A DNA stretch of 64,000 bases from Lamellibrachia columna (GCA_963662155.1 OY759269.1:124001-188000), one strand, 5' to 3'. Shown: positions 12,003 to 25,428, counted from the first letter of the stretch. Made by a program: numbers and translations. The notes: generated by a model not told the origin, from the sequence alone.

Positions 12003-12108
12003 ATGATGGAGAGGGGCAAGATGAAAGATGGAGAGGGGCAAGATGAAAGATGGAGAGGGGCAAGATGAAAGATGGACAGGGGCAAGATGAAAGATGGAGA
12101 GGGGGCAG
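12003..12108. repeat. 22 bp VNTR, five copies (M1)
   Basis: Tandem copies of GATGGAGAGGGGCAAGATGAAA within the RT relic. Five GATGGASAGGGGC cores are present here, four in M2 (25559-25642) and three in M3 (56403-56465). Confidence 0.85.
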
Positions 12109-13084
12109 CCGATAAAAAAGTATGGAAAGATAAAACAGAAAGAGTGACTCGACAATATTTTACCTGAACCTAACCCATGAACATAAGTGAAAAAAGAGGA
12201 AAAGCACCGATAGTTTGGTAAAAAAAAGTTAGGTTTAATAAATCCAATAATATGGTCAACATTTTCATAAGCAGTGTATAAATTGCTTATGAGAAAAAAC
12301 ATTATTTCAATAGAATATTTGCTAAATATTTACAAAATCAATCTCTCATATGTATCTCTGTTTGAGCAATATGCATTTTACCATATGGTTGTACTCATAT
12401 AAACGACGTAATCTTCTTGACTACAGCATGCTCATAAAAATCAAATATCCTTTGACAAGAAGGATGTACAGTGAAAGTATAAATAAAAACATTAAACAAA
12501 TCAATCTGGTTACCAAATCATAAGCCATTACTACTCAGCGCAAATACTGATTTATTAGAACAACTGTAAAAGTTAGTTTCTCAATCTAATGTGACATTCT
12601 CCCCTCCCCCACAATTCATTGTTACAGTTTTTGCAATGTGTGTTTCACTCATAATCCAATGAATTTGCAAGAGCACCATGAATGGCCTGTTTCTAAGGCG
12701 GTTATGTCTACTTATGACACCAACCTGTACCAACACACAAAGTGGGGATAGGCAAGCGCGAACCAATTGAAGTGACCCTTGATATTGTTTACTCTCGGTC
12801 CACCAAAATTGTTCCTGGCTGCCGCAGCACCTGCAAAAACACCTAAAGTAAAGGCATGTTTATGTTTACACAGCACTGTATCCACTCCTTGGGATTGTTC
12901 AACGTGCTTAACAGTTCACTCCCTGGCTGACCTGTTCATTCCAACACCTTTTGTACTTATCTGGGAGTCTGACTTTGTAATGAGTTGGTTGTATTTAGTC
13001 AGTTCTGTGTCATGGCGAGCAACACCCAGAACTGTCGTGTTCCTGAGAACAAAAAGAAGAGTTGTGGTTGGATGTGGGTTGTCG

Positions 13085-13990
13085 GAAGAGGTGCACTAAT
13101 CAGCAGGAATATCAGCATGAAGGATGTTCTTAGGATGGGGATGTATGCAAACGATCTGGCCATGATAGCAGACAAAAAACAAGAACTACAGGAAGTGTTG
13201 GAGCAATGGAAGGGGACGTTCAAGAATCACGGACCGATAATGAGCCGGGAGAAGACAGAAGAGATGTGGGTTTGACATCAGAGAGAGGACTTGAATATTA
13301 GTTTGGATGATAAGGAGTTCAACCAAGTGGATGGCTTTGTGTAACTTGGAGGAATGGTTAATGAGGATGAGCATTCAGAGGTAGAAATGCGATGCCGGAT
13401 ACAACAGGGAGCGAATGCTTGGGGAAAGGTAGAGGGAGTCATGTTGGACAGAAACATTTTGAAAAAGCTGAAAAGGAAAGTCCTGAGAGCTTGTGTTACA
13501 CAAGCATGCCTTAATCTGTATCTGGAGACAGTGGCGTTGACAGAACAACAACAGCAGCTGAAAGTTGGTTCTGGTTTTGTCGAATAACACGAACAAAGAG
13601 GGTTGACGAAAGAAAGATGAACGACCTGACGAAATATGTGATGCAACTAAACAGTTCAACCGGAAGATTGGTGAGAAGCAAGTTGAAATGGGCAGGCCAC
13701 ATGATAAGGATGGATGCAGACATACTAGTGAAGAGAGTGGAAGAGAAAGGTGAAAAAACATCAAGGATGCAAGAAAAGGGGAACGAACAGCTAAGATCGA
13801 AGGACTGCGTGAGGTGGGATATGAGAAGATCCGGAAAGATGAAAGATGGAGAGGGGGCAGCCGATAAAAAAGTATGGAAAGAAAAGAAGAAAGAATGACT
13901 GGACAATATTTTACCTGAACCTAACCCATGAACATCAGTGGAAAAAAGAGGAAAAGCACCGTTAGTTTGGTAAAAAAAAGTTATGTTTAA
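13085..13990 (+). mobile_element. Non-LTR RT relic, diverged (M1 unit 5)
   Basis: Same relic with more substitutions and fewer stops. ACVTQACLNLYLETVALTEQ is open here, whereas units 1 to 3 have a stop after ACVT. This unit is closest to the ancestral LINE and probably predates the recent amplification. Confidence 0.75.
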
Positions 13991-14013
13991 TAAATCCAAT
14001 AATATGGTCAACA

Positions 14014-14050
14014 TTTTCATAAGCAGTGTATAAATTGCTTATGAGAAAAA
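14014..14050. repeat. Conserved inverted repeat downstream of the RT relic
   Basis: TTTTCATAAGCA and TGCTTATGAGAAAA flank GTGTATAAAT, forming a 12 bp stem with one bulged base. The same structure occurs at this place in all block B units; in the recent units one arm has a mismatch (AAGAAG or AAGCTG). Confidence 0.6.
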
Positions 14051-14394
14051 AAAATTATTTCAATAGAATATTTGCTAAATATTTACAAAATCAATCTCTC
14101 ATATGTATCTTTGTTTGAGCAATATGCATTTTACCATATGGTTGTACTCATATAAACGACGTACTTTTCTTGACTACAGCATACTCATAAAAAATCAAAT
14201 ATCCTTTGACAAGAAGGATGTACAGTGAAAGTATAAATAAAAACATTAAACAAATCAATCTGGTTACCAAAACATAAGCCATTACTACTCAGCGCAAATA
14301 CTGATTTATTAGAACAACTGTGAGCTCACTGTAAATCCAACACGCCGCTAACTTTGTCTGTTGCCAGGGCGGCTTCGCGATAATCTCGCGCTAA

Positions 14395-14922
14395 GTTTGC
14401 AGTCAACTGTTGAAACACGTCGAAGACGAGTGGGGATTGCGTCTCTACGTCGGTGATCGCGACGACGTCGGCGCCTCGAAAATAGGAGGCTTCGACAACG
14501 GCGACAATGTGGTCGTATGTTTGATGCGACAGTTCATCGACGACAGCGAACTCATGACGACGGCGCTCGGCAGCATCAAACCGCTGCCCAAATACATATT
14601 TGTCTTGCTCGACGTCACCCAATCTTCATCCATTCGCCCACGTCTGCAGCAACTGCTCTTACAAGACTCTGCCTCCATCCAGGTCAAGTGAAGCACTGAT
14701 GCACGACTCCGACGTCTCTTTGATGCGATACCAAATGCTAGTTTCGTTCCAGGACACACGTTAGATGATGTAAACATTATAGCAAACAATCAATCATCTT
14801 TGATATAGCATTCAACGCTCCCCATCAAAGACACCGCGTGCGACACAAGTGTTGACTTTGTACCAGGATACACGTGTGTAACAAACACTGATACGCAGAC
14901 ACGCTTCCCTGCCGACGTTTAA
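14395..14922 (+). pseudogene. TIR-domain pseudo-exon, M2 copy
   Basis: Same structure as the copy at 29-556, with the same two internal stops and the TAA/AATAAA overlap. Only a few point changes separate the copies. Here the upstream sequence is visible: block B switches to block A at 14322, only about 70 bp before the TIR homology. No box 1 or upstream receptor sequence is present, so the duplication captured a fragment that was already truncated. Confidence 0.6.
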
Positions 14923-14926
14923 TAAA

Positions 14927-17695
14927 AGCCACATGCCGTGATATGAGCTGGTATGCGCATTGAGCTATAGAGGCCTATGTTGCAACATTTGTTTTTGCGC
15001 GGTTTATTATTTTATTTTTCGTACTAGTGTTAGCAGTAAGATGCGCGCATGAGTAAGCTACAGCGTGGTGCGAACCATGGCCATATTAAATATTGCTAAA
15101 CACTTGTACATGTCTGCATTAACAAACAAACGGCATATCTCCCTCCCGCGCTGCCTCCTCTCCCTTCCTCGCTTCTTCTCTGACCCTTCTCCTTCTCTCC
15201 CAACGAATGGGGCGTGACAACGTTCCAGATAGAACGTCAGGCTCCCAGTCGTGAAAACCCTAGCTTGAACCGTCTTGCTGCCGTTTCGAAGCTTTGGCAA
15301 TTTGTTTCACCGAACGTTGCCACAGCTCATTCGTTTGTATGAATGAGTATCTGGCTATATGCAGTGGTGATTATACGTACGAATGGTCTTCGAGCAGTAA
15401 CTGCAGATGACTGAGTGCTTCCCAGAGAAGTCGAGATGGAGTTGGAATGAACAGGTGTGCTAGGGGTGAAGTGTAAAACACTTTGAACACTGAACGTACA
15501 CTAACTGATGCGTACTATTATTTTTTGGTGTAACCATGTTGAGAAAATTGCTGTAAACAGAACGATTACGTATCCTCAATAGAACAACACGCATGTGTCG
15601 ATACAATTAGGATACCAGAATAATTGCGACATAGAAATTGCGCTTCTAAGTGAGGATTACAACGTCATTCAGGGCGTTGACAGGTGTCAAGGCGTGGTGC
15701 TGCAATAGATTATGTTATGCAAACAGGACAACGCCGTCCGAGCGCATGGACAATGCGTGTCGTAGTTCGTTGATTACTTCCGCCAGCACAGACAACAGAC
15801 CACAATGGTTCATTCCTGTTTACCAGCCAGCATGCGGGGAGTTCTTGCATTTAGCGTGTCTTATATAGCAATCCATGCGAAGTTGGTGATTCTTCTTCCA
15901 AAAATTGGTATACGGTGTACGGCCTACCATGACTGAAGAATGATCAATTGGAGAAATATGGAGGAGTGTGCAAGATAGCATTTCGTGAGCTACATTCGTG
16001 TTGGAGTGCATGTTATCTGCTTCAACATACGTTGTATATCAATAGCACACGCTGCGTGCTTCCTGTGGTGTTCTCTGTAAAAGCTGATCTCATCTAGATA
16101 GGTAGAAATGCATTGCGTTGACAGCCAGTCGGACGAAATTGGTGAAGAAAGAGATGATTCGAGACAGCTACTAACAAAAGGAGCATTATAAACAGGGACT
16201 TTGTGACCTACCAGAATGCGGAAGGTTTGTGTATAAACATTATTTGGCTTTGTAGATAAATAATATCTATACTACGGAGTACACATATTTGATATGGTTT
16301 TAATTCTGATACATATTTTATTCATTCTACAAACGATTGATCATTTCATATGGAGTTTTGATTAATGTATTGGGACAGATTACTTATTAGTGACAACTAT
16401 GTTTTTCTGCTTCTGATGCAACGCATGACTGTGTATTAGTCGCACGAAAATTTGGCTAGACTGTTGCTGGCAAGGAGACGAGACACTTTCTATGCGTTTT
16501 GGCTTATTGTTGGCTAACGTAACAGTTAACAAAGTAACGGCGGTGGGAATTGCTAGATGCATAGATAATAAACAGACATACCAGTTATCACAACTGTTCG
16601 ATGATACTATTGCCAATATAATAAACCTTTTCCACTTGGAGTGTGTTGTATTCCTAAGACAGGGTTTTGTAGGGTTGTTGATATCAATTACACTGCCAAC
16701 GTTCTAGTAGACGCCATCTTAGAATGATCACTTCCGGGGCATGCGCATAATTTCACCACTAGATCTGCATAATTCAATATCAATAACATAGACTAATAAT
16801 ATTATTTATGCATGTTATACACTTTGCAGCATTACAACATGAACTATGCCATATAAGAAACATTCTAATTAACTAAATTGTTTAATTAGTAGTTGTTATA
16901 TCAGTTAAATGTAAAGTTAACCTGTTTCAAGAGTTCACACCACAAATTCAGCTAAATAGGTTTACCTACTATATAAACGGGTTGTCGTGTTGTCATAGGA
17001 GGTTACAAGCTTAACATATAGGGATTGTCAGTAGTTTGGCTGGAGAACTACAGGAAGGTCTGGGGGCCGACAAATCTCTCCCCTGAGAGCTGCTCGATAT
17101 GTAACCATAAGAGACCCGGTGACTGTGGATTGGTCTCTCCAGCGACCGATAGGAGGTGCAACCAAATAGCAGATTATGCTAAGTGTCACTCACGTCATTG
17201 GACTCTTATTTTTTAAACAAAAGTACATCGATCATTACATATTCAGATTCAGGTTATTATTCTCGATTCGCATTAGTTGGTCAATCGGCATCAGTTTTAT
17301 TGTCATCGTAGCAAACGTCTGTCAATCCGTAATCACTTACATGTAAATTATTACGTTGATGTCCTTCCTTGCATTTTAGTAAATCAATGCTTTCATTATA
17401 TCACTCTACGTCACTCCCTAAACAAAAAGGCTATATAATATTAGTGTTTTATGGCACTCCAGCAAACATGCAAATTTGTTCTCATCGAAGAACAGCCAGG
17501 CGACACTGTTAAGCTAATGCTTTCCACACGTTTTTATTTTACTGTGCTTCTCTACATGCAATCTAAAGTCTGACACATAAGGAAACGTCTTGCAACATAT
17601 TGTGCGCACCTAATCGATTCAAATAGACATGCAAAATTTACCCCACCAATAATAACTAACTCGGATTTACTTGCATTTAACTTTAATGTGGTCTC
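14927..17695. other. Block A, no gene recognised (M2)
   Basis: Near-identical copy of 561-3330. Differences are point changes and a 1 bp deletion near 15405. Nothing further is recognised. Confidence 0.5.
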
Positions 17696-17697
17696 TG

Positions 17698-18085
17698 TCA
17701 TCCAATGGAAGATTTTGTGGAGACAATCCCTGAGCTAGTTTTGGAAGTGATTTGTATCTCATGTAGCCAAAATAGCATAGGTCTGTGATTTATTAGCATA
17801 CACTTGGTGATCCAAGTTGTGACGTTGGATAACTGAGCCAAGTAGAGTAGCGTAGAGAGTGAAACACCCTGAGGAACATTACGTGAAGTAGGGAGCGTAG
17901 CTGAGTAACAATTCGCTATCTTCATTCTTTTGCATCTATCAGTTAAATATTATGAGAACCAGCTCTGTTCCAGATATGCCACACCACATTGACACACTTT
18001 TAATAAGTTGTCCTGTGACCAATGGTATCAAATGCGGCAGATAGCTTCAGCAAGAAAATGGTCTCCTTCCATACACTTCCTGGAC
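17698..18085 (-). mobile_element. L2-like LINE relic, M2
   Basis: Copy of the relic at 3333-3720 with the same LSAAFDT and VPQG landmarks on the minus strand and a few point changes. Confidence 0.6.
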
Positions 18086-18446
18086 CCACTACCCAGTGTG
18101 TAGATCCGCTCAAGTCTGGTCAATAACAGATTTAACACCTACACATGGTTCACTGAATGGTATTAATTCAGTCAACACTTGATCATTTGCTGTGTCGCCA
18201 GAACAGTCTGCATTGATTGTCCTTAAACACTTCCAGGAGAAACCATATGGCAATATCTTCATTATGTTGGACCGTCGACTGCAACGGTATTTTTTTTAAT
18301 AATACAATAAGTTATAACATTTATATAAATTAAATTTAACAAAGGTAATAATAAATACATTTGTATGTGGGCGTTTTCACGTACAGGGTACACTTTTGCC
18401 AAAATGAACTTTCCCGCATAGTATTGAAATAATTAATGGTGTAATA

Positions 18447-18647
18447 TTAATTCAGTCTAAATATATATTCCTTGCTGATCTCAGCTAATTGATGCACAGC
18501 TGATTGTTGCACAACAACCAACTCACTTCTTCGTGGTGACGTACTACTCACGAGAGATGGAGTAAAGAGCTGACCCATTGTGTCTGCAATGATATTAACA
18601 GATGTCGTCATTTCATCATCCCAAAATCCAATAAATGAATGGGTCAA
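18447..18647 (-). pseudogene. Damaged copy of the putative exon, M2
   Basis: Homologous to 4119-4365. A 2 bp deletion (CTACAGTTTC to CTAGTTTC, near 18652) breaks the frame upstream. The donor is replaced by a small tandem repeat of an AGCTGATTGATGCAC-type segment, so the exon cannot splice as in M1. Confidence 0.35.
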
Positions 18648-18868
18648 ATTTTCTAGTTTCTTTTAATGCAGGCCATGTGAATATGTTACACATTTTTTTT
18701 ACAAATATCTTGTTACACATAGGTGTAAGAAAACCTGTCTACTTAAATGCTTCCTTTTCTGTCTGAATCAACCAATGGTTCCATTCCAAAAATATATATA
18801 ATTCGACCAAACATTACATCTATATTACACATCTGTTGAATACTAGTGGAATGATAGGATGAACATTT

Positions 18869-19879
18869 AACAAGATTTAACAAGATTTGCCATCCAAGCC
18901 AAAGGCCCAGATGGCAAGTGGACAAGGAAACCATTGGCTTATCGAGAGTCCAACAATGTTCATCTACTTATAACCCGCCCTCCTGAGATATGTGTCAACC
19001 TTGTTTTTAAACATATTCACGCTGCTAGCAGTTACACAATCTGTAGACAATTTGTTCCATTCATTTATTGTCCTCTGTGAGAACGAGTGCTTCCTGATGT
19101 CCAATCTACATTGATCCTTTACTAATTTTACCTCATGTCCTCTAGTTCTGCTATCCTTCTTGAGTGAGAAAAACATATTTCTATCAATATTTTCATACCC
19201 ATTCAATATCTTAAAAACTTCAATCTGATCTCCTCTTAACCTCCTTGTCTCTAGAGTTGTTAAACCACATTCTTTCAGGCGTTCTTCATAACTAAGGTCT
19301 CTCAGTTCTGGAATCATTTTAGTTGCTCTCCTTTGTATGCGTTCAAGCGTATCTATATCTTTCTTACGATATGGTCTCCATGCTTGTATACAGTATTCTA
19401 AATGAGGTCTAACTATTGCTTTATAAAGAGGTATAATTAACTTTTTTCCCTTGTATGTTATGTTTCTTCTAATCAATCCAAGAATTTGATTACCCTTTGA
19501 AGCTGCAATACCACACTGCTCTGAAACTTTCATATCAGCGCTTATTGTAACTCCTAAGTCCTTTTCTTTTACAGTAGTACCCAGAACAGTATCTCCCATT
19601 TTATAGTTTACATTCAAGTTCCTATGTCCTGTATGTAGGCATTTACATTTCCAAAATTGAACAACATCTGCCATTTCTCAGACCATTTCACTAATCTGTC
19701 TAGATCGTTTTGTAAATGTTGTTTATCACCATCAGTATTAACCTTTCTAAACAGTTTTGTGTCATCCGCAAATTTCAGTAAGTTACTTGTTATACTGTCG
19801 TCCAAGTCATTGATATAAATTAAGAATAATATAGGTCCTAATACTGATCCTTGAGGTACCCCACTCAAAACCGATTTCC
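18869..19879 (-). mobile_element. 5'-truncated CR1/Jockey-type LINE insertion, M2
   Basis: A 1011 bp insertion present in M2 and M3; the empty site is visible in M1 (4513/4514) and M4. One frame (19868-19614) carries the RT motifs SGVPQGSVLGP and FADDTKL, the latter holding the two catalytic Asp. A second frame (19674-18964, 236 residues) carries the RT thumb and C-terminal region (EKDLGV, RPHLEYC, LERIQRRATKMI, WNKLS). The two frames are joined by an apparent 1-base deletion. The 3' UTR ends in a 10 bp tail repeat (TCTTGTTAAA, about two copies), as in CR1-group elements. No clear target-site duplication is seen, and one base of the empty site is lost. The element lacks its 5' part and endonuclease and is not autonomous. 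Confidence 0.85.
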
Positions 19880-20191
19880 AAGCAGTATGCCGACGACCAT
19901 AAAAGGATCAACATTTGCAGCAGTAAAAATACCCCAAAAAGCCATCTTGGTGCCCCCTGGGGCAAGACAGCTACCCATATACCTGGGGCAGTTCGGTCTA
20001 CAACTCCTTCCCGCGTGTTTTTAATGCAAGAGCAAGAGAGCTCTTTACACTTCAAGTAAGCTGTAATATATGTGTAAAGACTGACTGGGCTGTGAGTACA
20101 ACAATCACTTTACACTTCAAGTAAGCTGTAATGTCTGCGTAAAGACTGACTTGGCTGTGAGTGCAATAATTAGCATGAGCCAAGAACTTAC

Positions 20192-20560
20192 GCTGTCGAT
20201 GTTCTCATCCTTGTGTGGTTTGTCCCAGGTGACACCGACGCCGTCCTGTCGTGACGTCTTTACTGCTGGTACGTCAATTGTTGTGTAATCGAATGGCTCT
20301 GTGTCGTCCACTGATGTAGTCATGTTGGGTACTGACTTTTGTGACTGAGGTTTGATGGTGGCACCTGGAATGATGACATCAAGTCTATACAGGCAATACA
20401 TATCAGTCAGTGTTGTAGTTTGATCATTATAATAGTTTACAGAAATTACAAAATAACTTATCTGGGAGTCTGACTTATCTGGGAGTCTGACTTTGTAATG
20501 AGTTGGTTGTATTTAGTCAGTTCTGTGTCATGGCGTGCAACACCCATAACTGTCATGTTC
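20192..20560 (-). pseudogene. Exon broken by the 17 bp duplication, M2
   Basis: Same exon, splice sites and 17 bp tandem duplication as at 4827-5195. Confidence 0.5.
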
Positions 20561-20632
20561 CTGAGAACAAAAACAAGAGTTGTGGTTGGATATGGGTTGT
20601 CGGAAGAGTTTAAAGTTAACATCGGTTAGAGG

Positions 20633-21570
20633 CAAGGAAATGACCCTTTACTCTTTATCATGGTGGTGGCACTAATCAGCAGGAAGATCAGCATGAAGGA
20701 TGTTCTCAGGAAGGGGATGTATGCAAACGATCTGGCCATGATAGCAGACACAAAACAAGAACTACAGGAACTGTTGGAGGAATGGAAGTGGGTGTTCAAG
20801 AAGCACGGACCGATAATGAGACGGGAGAAGACAGAAGAGATGTGGGTTTGACATCAGAGAGAGCACTTGAACATTAGCTTGGATGATAAGGAGTTCAACC
20901 AAGTGGATGGCTTTGTGTAACTTGGAGGAATGGTTAATGAGGATGAGCATTCAGAGGTAGAAATGCGATGCCGGATACAACAGGGAGCGAATGCTTGGGG
21001 AAAGGTAGAGGGAGTCATGTTGGACAGAAACATTTTGAAAAAGCTGAAAAGGAAAGTCCTGAGAGCTTGTGTTACATAAGCATGCCTTAATCTCTATCTG
21101 GAGACAGTGGCGTTGACAGAACAACAACAGCAGCTGAAAGTTGGTTCTGGTTTTGTTGAATAACACGAACAAAGAGGGTTGACGAAAGAAGGATGAACGA
21201 CCTGAGGAAATATGTGATGCAACAAAACAGTTCAACAGGAAGATTGGTGAGAAGCAAGATGAAATGGCCAGGCCACATGGTAAGGATGGATGCAGACATA
21301 CTAGTAAAAAGAGTGGAAGAGAAAGGTAAAAAAAACATAAAGGATGCAAGAAAAGGGGAACAAACAGCTAAGATCGAAGGATTGCGTGAGGTGGGATATG
21401 AGAAGATCGGGGGAAGATGAAAGATGGAGAGGGGGCAGCCGATAGATAAGTATGGAAAGAAAAAACAGAAAGAGTGACTCGACAATATTTTACCTGAACC
21501 TAACCCATGAACATCAGTGAAAAAAGAGGAAAAGCACCATTAGTTTGGTAAAAAAAAATTAGGTTTAATA
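20633..21570 (+). mobile_element. Non-LTR RT relic (M2 unit 1)
   Basis: Copy of the M1 unit 1 relic with the same YAND box and stops. Confidence 0.75.
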
Positions 21571-22442
21571 AATCTAAAATATGGTCAACATTTTCATAAG
21601 AAGTGTATAAATTGCTTATGAGAAAAAACATTATTTCAATAGAATATTTGCTAAATATTAAAAAATCAATCTCTCATATGTATCTCTGTTTGAGCAATAT
21701 GCATTTTACCATATGGTTGTACTCATATAAACGACGAACTCTTCTTGACTACAGCATGCTCATAAAAATCAAATATCCTTTGACAAGAAGGATGTACAGT
21801 GAAAGTATAAATAAAAACATTAAACAAATCAATCTGGTTACCAAAACATACGCCATTTCTACTAAGCGCAAATACTGATTTATTAGAACAACTGTAAAAG
21901 TTAGTTTCTCAATCTAATGTGACATTCTCCCCTCCCCCACAATTCATTGTTACAATTTTTGCAATGTCTGTTTCACTCATAATCCAATGAATTTGCAAGA
22001 GCACCATGAATGGCCTGTTTCCAAGGCGGTTATGTCTACTTATGACACCAACCTGTACCAACACACAAAGTGGGGATAGGCAAGCGCGATCCGATGGAAG
22101 TTACCCTTGATATTGTTTACTCTCGGTCCACCAAAATTTTTCCTGGCTGCCGCAGCACCTGTAAAAAGACCTAAAGTAAAGGCATGTTTATGTTTACACA
22201 GCACTGTATCCACTCCTTGGGATTGTTCAACGTGCTTAACAGTTCACTCCCTGGCTGACCTGTTCATTCCAACACCTTTTGTACTTATCTGGGAGTCTGA
22301 CTTTGTAATAAGTTGGTTGTATTTAGTCAGTTCTGTGTAATGGCGTGCAACACCCAGAACTGTCATGTTCCTGAGAACAAAAAGAAGAGTTGTGGTTGGA
22401 TATGGGTTGTCGGAAGAGTTTAAAGTTAACATCGGTTAGATG

Positions 22443-23380
22443 CAAGGAAATGACCCTTTACTCTTTATCATGGTGGTGGCACTAATCAGCAGGAAGATCA
22501 GCATGAAGGATGTTCTCAGGAAGGGGATGTATGCAAACGATCTGGCCATGATAGCAGACACAAAACAAGAACTACAGGAACTGTTGGAGGAATGGAAGTG
22601 GGTGTTCAAGAAGCACGGACCGATAATGAGACGGGAGAAGACAGAAGAGATGTGGGTTTGACATCAGAGAGAGCACTTGAACATTAGCTTGGATGATAAG
22701 GAGTTCAACCAAGTGGATGGCTTTGTGTAACTTGGAGGAATGGTTAATGAGGATGAGCATTCAGAGGTAGAAATGCGATGCCGGATACAACAGGGAGCGA
22801 ATGCTTGGGGAAAGGTAGAGGGAGTCATGTTGGACAGAAACATTTTGAAAAAGCTGAAAAGGAAAGTCCTGAGAGCTTGTGTTACATAAGCATGCCTTAA
22901 TCTCTATCTGGAGACAGTGGCGTTGACAGAACAACAACAGCAGCTGAAAGTTGGTTCTGGTTTTGTTGAATAACACGAACAAAGAGGGTTGACGAAAGAA
23001 GGATGAACGACCTGAGGAAATATGTGATGCAACAAAACAGTTCAACAGGAAGATTGGTGAGAAGCAAGATGAAATGGCCAGGCCACATGGTAAGGATGGA
23101 TGCAGACATACTAGTAAAAAGAGTGGAAGAGAAAGGTAAAAAAAACATAAAGGATGCAAGAAAAGGGGAACAAACAGCTAAGATCGAAGGATTGCGTGAG
23201 GTGGGATATGAGAAGTTCGGGGGAAGATGAAAGATGGAGAGGGGGCAGCCGATAGATAAGTATGGAAAGAAAAAACAGAAAGAGTGACTCGACAATATTT
23301 TACCTGAACCTAACCCATGAACATCAGTGAAAAAAGAGGAAAAGCACCGTTAGTTTGGTAAAAAAAAATTAGGTTTAATA
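22443..23380 (+). mobile_element. Non-LTR RT relic (M2 unit 2)
   Basis: Matches M1 unit 3 in carrying the Phe variant near the 3' end (23217). M1 unit 2 therefore has no separate counterpart in M2. Confidence 0.75.
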
Positions 23381-24540
23381 AATCTAAAATATGGTCAACA
23401 TTTTCATAAGCTGTGTATAAATTGCTTATGAGAAAAAACATTATTTCAATAGAATATTTGCTAAATATTAAAAAATCAATCTCTCATATGTATCTCTGTT
23501 TGAGCAATATGCATTTTACCATATGGTTGTACTCATATAAACGACGAACTCTTCTTGACTACAGCATGCTCATAAAAATCAAATATCCTTTGACAAGAAG
23601 GATGTACAGTGAAAGTATAAATAAAAACATTAAACAAATCAATCTGGTTACCAAAACATACGCCATTTCTACTAAGCGCAAATACTGATTTATTAGAACA
23701 ACTGTAAAAGTTAGTTTCTCAATCTAATGTGACATTCTCCCCTCCCCCACAATTCATTGTTACAGTTTTTGCAATGTCTGTTTCACTCATTATCCAATGA
23801 ATTTGCAAGAGCACCATGAATGGCCTGTTTCCAAGGCGGTTATGTCTACTTATGACACCAACCTGTACCAACACACAAAGTGGGGATAGGCAAGCGCGAT
23901 CCGATGGAAGTGACCCTTGATATTGTTTACTCTCGGTCCACCAAAATTTTTCCTGGCTGCCGCAGCACCTGTAAAAAGACCTAAAGTAAAGGCATGTTTA
24001 TGTTTACACAGCACTGTATCCACTCCTTGGGATTGTTCAACGTGCTTAACAGTTCACTCCCTGGCTGACCTGTTCATTCCAACACCTTTTGTACTTATCT
24101 GGGAGTCTGACTTTGTAATAAGTTGGTTGTATTTAGTCAGTTCTGTGTAATGGCGTGCAACACCCAGAACTGTCATGTTCCTGAGAACAAAAAGAAGAGT
24201 TGTGGTTGGATATGGGTTGTCGGAAGAGTTTAAAGTTAACATCGGTTAGATGCAAGGAAATGACCCTTTACTCTTTATCATGGTGGTGGCACTAATCAGC
24301 AGGAAGATCAGCATGAAGGATGTTCTCAGGAAGGGGATGTATGCAAACGATCTGGCCATGATAGCAGACAATAAACAAGAACTACAGGAAGTGTTGGAGG
24401 AATGGAAGGGGGTGTTCAAGAAGGAAGGACCGATAATGAGCCGGGAGAAGACAGAAGAGATGTGTGTTTGACATCAGAGAGAGGACTTGTACATTAGTTT
24501 GGATGATGAGGAGTTCAACCAAGTGGATGGCTTTGTGTAA

Positions 24541-24875
24541 AAAGTAAAGGTATGTTCTTATATAGCGCGGTATCCGGTCCATAGGACTGCTCAAAGCGCT
24601 TTACACTTCACACCCTGGCAGACCTGTTCATTCCAAAGCCATCTCAACTTCTTTGGGAAGTATTCAGCCACGCTGCAATTGCTGCGCGAAGGCTATTCGT
24701 TCACATATCCACCACTGTCTGTATTGCTAGGTACTCATTTATACAGCTGAGTGAACTGTGGCAACGTGGGGTGATCAAACTTGCCAAAGGTTCGAAGCGA
24801 CCGCAGTGGGATTTGAAACCGGGTTCTCTCGACTGAGAGTCCGGCCTTCTAACCGGTATGCTATCGCACCCCTTG
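24541..24875 (-). mobile_element. tRNA-derived SINE, M2
   Basis: Same insertion at the same site as in M1, copied by the macro-duplication. Confidence 0.7.
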
Positions 24876-25016
24876 GTAACTTGGAGGAATGGTTAATGAG
24901 GATGAGCATTCAGAGGTAGAAATGCGATGCCGGATACAACAGGGAGCGAATGCTCGGGGAAAGGTAGAGGGAGTCATGTTGGACAGAAACATTTTGAAAA
25001 ATCTGAAAAGGAAAGT

Positions 25017-25428
25017 ATATTTTTTTACCTGGTGCCACAATACACCTATGTAAACAGACCCAAATATCACCTTTGAGTGTGGATTACTGAAAAGACAGAC
25101 ACCTCAACTTGTCGAATTGCATAACATTACATAACCTACTTAGTGGAGTCCTCAAAAACAACTCACCTTCCATGTGAAACAGTTACGTCAGCTCACTAGG
25201 CCATATCAGATAACAGCTGGGCCTGTCCAGGATTTTCTCAACTCCCAATAGATGTGTGCTCTTCACATGGACTTGAGTAAAGGTGACTGTGTCTAATTAA
25301 CTGAAATAAACAAAAGTTGACTGCTAAGTAATTATATTATAATGTGACTTGTTCTGCTTTGATGTAACTTATCAGAGGGAGGCTGCACTAGATTGAAGAT
25401 GTCCCCACCCCCCCCCCTAATATACTGG
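25017..25428. repeat. Block C fragment embedded in block B, M2
   Basis: Same 412 bp fragment and junctions as in M1. Confidence 0.85.

Larger units (their letters stand above)
10697..12240 (+). mobile_element. Non-LTR RT relic split by SINE and block C fragment (M1 unit 4)
   Basis: The relic is interrupted at 10985-11319 by a SINE. About 140 bp later (11461-11872) a block C fragment replaces the section between KRKV and the segment before DADILVKR. The 3' part resumes at 11873 and carries a 22 bp VNTR. Confidence 0.75.
1..14321. repeat. Macro-unit M1 (left-truncated copy of a large tandem duplication)
   Basis: First of four direct copies. The window opens inside block A, at the base equivalent to 14367 in the next copy. 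Block A runs to about 5107 and the 1.81 kb block B array fills the rest. M1 lacks the 1011 bp CR1-like insertion found in M2 and M3. It has five block B units, the most of any copy. The end is set by the switch from block B sequence to the start of the next block A at 14322. Confidence 0.9.
5108..14321. repeat. Block B tandem array, M1 (five 1.81 kb units)
   Basis: Units begin at the ACTTATCTGGGAG motif: 5108, 6918, 8727, 10537 and 12955. The first three are 1809-1810 bp and nearly identical. The fourth is 2418 bp because of a SINE and a block C fragment. The fifth is diverged and cut short at 14321 by the next block A. Each unit starts with 88 bp of the minus-strand exon (for example 6918-7005) and its acceptor. 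It then has the RT relic, an AT-rich 3' flank of about 400 bp without a gene, and an old SINE tail of about 110 bp. The unit was therefore copied from the point where the gene's exon and a LINE in its intron meet. Confidence 0.9.

Noticed and set aside
14326..14622. 98-residue minus-strand frame over the TIR fragment
   Set aside because: Open because of the CpG-rich composition. The plus-strand frame has TIR landmarks and a matching poly(A) signal, so the minus frame is treated as a shadow.
18869..18962. 3' transduction or second insertion next to the CR1-like LINE
   Set aside because: The extra 90 bp ends in a short tandem 10-mer and follows the stop codon directly, as expected for the element's own 3' UTR and tail.
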